Source: an uncultured Selenomonadales bacterium
Lineage (GTDB): Bacteria; Bacillota; Negativicutes; Selenomonadales; Selenomonadaceae
Direction of reading: 5' to 3'
Assembly: GCA_937901445.1 (NCBI GenBank)
Contig: CALDHY010000023.1
Coordinates: forward strand, 1 to 23,955
DNA length: 23,955 nt
Position 1 is the stretch's first letter; each line of letters begins with the position of its first letter. The notes beneath the pieces are model-generated. The model searched no databases, was not told where the DNA came from, and saw only the letters and a list, made by a program, of their open reading frames with translations. Position numbers and translations under genes: made by a program. Below are positions 23,929 to 23,955 of the stretch, piece by piece.

Positions 23929-23955
23929 GCTTCTTTCTTTTGCCAGGCTTTTATT

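Overview
The window looks like chromosomal DNA of an anaerobic, low-GC bacterium, most likely one of the Negativicutes (Selenomonas/Veillonella relatives). The reasons are Gram-positive-type Shine-Dalgarno sites with frequent TTG/GTG starts, a nirJ1/nirJ2 radical-SAM pair, RTX-type surface repeats behind an N-terminal 'FDLQRFA' motif, and a GyrB of the short ~640-residue class. The taxonomic call is inference from gene types; there is no rRNA or tRNA in the window.

Layout. Positions 1-10056 are almost entirely minus-strand, read right to left. The operon azlC-azlD-two small tandem paralogues-PAP2 phosphatase-TetR-'NGV' protein (10056 to 5685) ends at a clear terminator (5636-5667). A second operon, nirJ1-alpha/beta hydrolase-glycosyltransferase-like-nirJ2-TolA-like membrane protein (5567 to 951), follows with 1-nt overlaps or very short gaps at several joints. 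A second NGV paralogue (882 to 4) has its own promoter, and its 3' end runs into a fragment carrying a type IV prepilin leader read on the opposite strand. gyrB (12284 to 10290) is separate. On the plus strand come a 1063-residue RTX-like repeat protein (12473), serC (15774), a secreted coiled-coil protein (16869) and a PTS EIIABC permease (18148) behind a ~360-nt untranslated leader. The right end holds short units: a small exported protein (minus), an ACT-domain protein (plus), ilvN (minus), a zinc-ribbon membrane protein (plus) and a secreted class-3 lipase (minus).

How the genes fit together. The NirJ1/NirJ2 pair points to siroheme-derived (alternative) heme or heme d1-like synthesis, with two unrelated enzymes inserted between them. 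AzlCD (branched-chain amino acid export), IlvN (acetolactate synthase regulation), the ACT protein and SerC all belong to amino acid metabolism, but they sit in separate transcription units. The PTS permease imports a sugar of the sucrose/trehalose/glucose class.

Non-coding structure is the most unusual part. A 114-bp element with imperfect terminal inverted repeats occurs in full at 10147-10260 and, inverted, at 23815-23928, with a right-end fragment at 20190-20213. Three degenerate purine-rich heptamer arrays (20-58, 20371-20412, 21332-21366) are present, two of them directly abutting stop codons. Good sigma-A type promoters with 17-nt spacing are visible before several genes. The two long gene-free stretches are 17739-18147 (promoter, hairpin and a four-codon minigene ahead of the PTS gene) and 20077-20409 (two terminators, the element fragment and one heptamer array). 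No tRNA, rRNA, CRISPR array, transposase or recognised riboswitch was seen.
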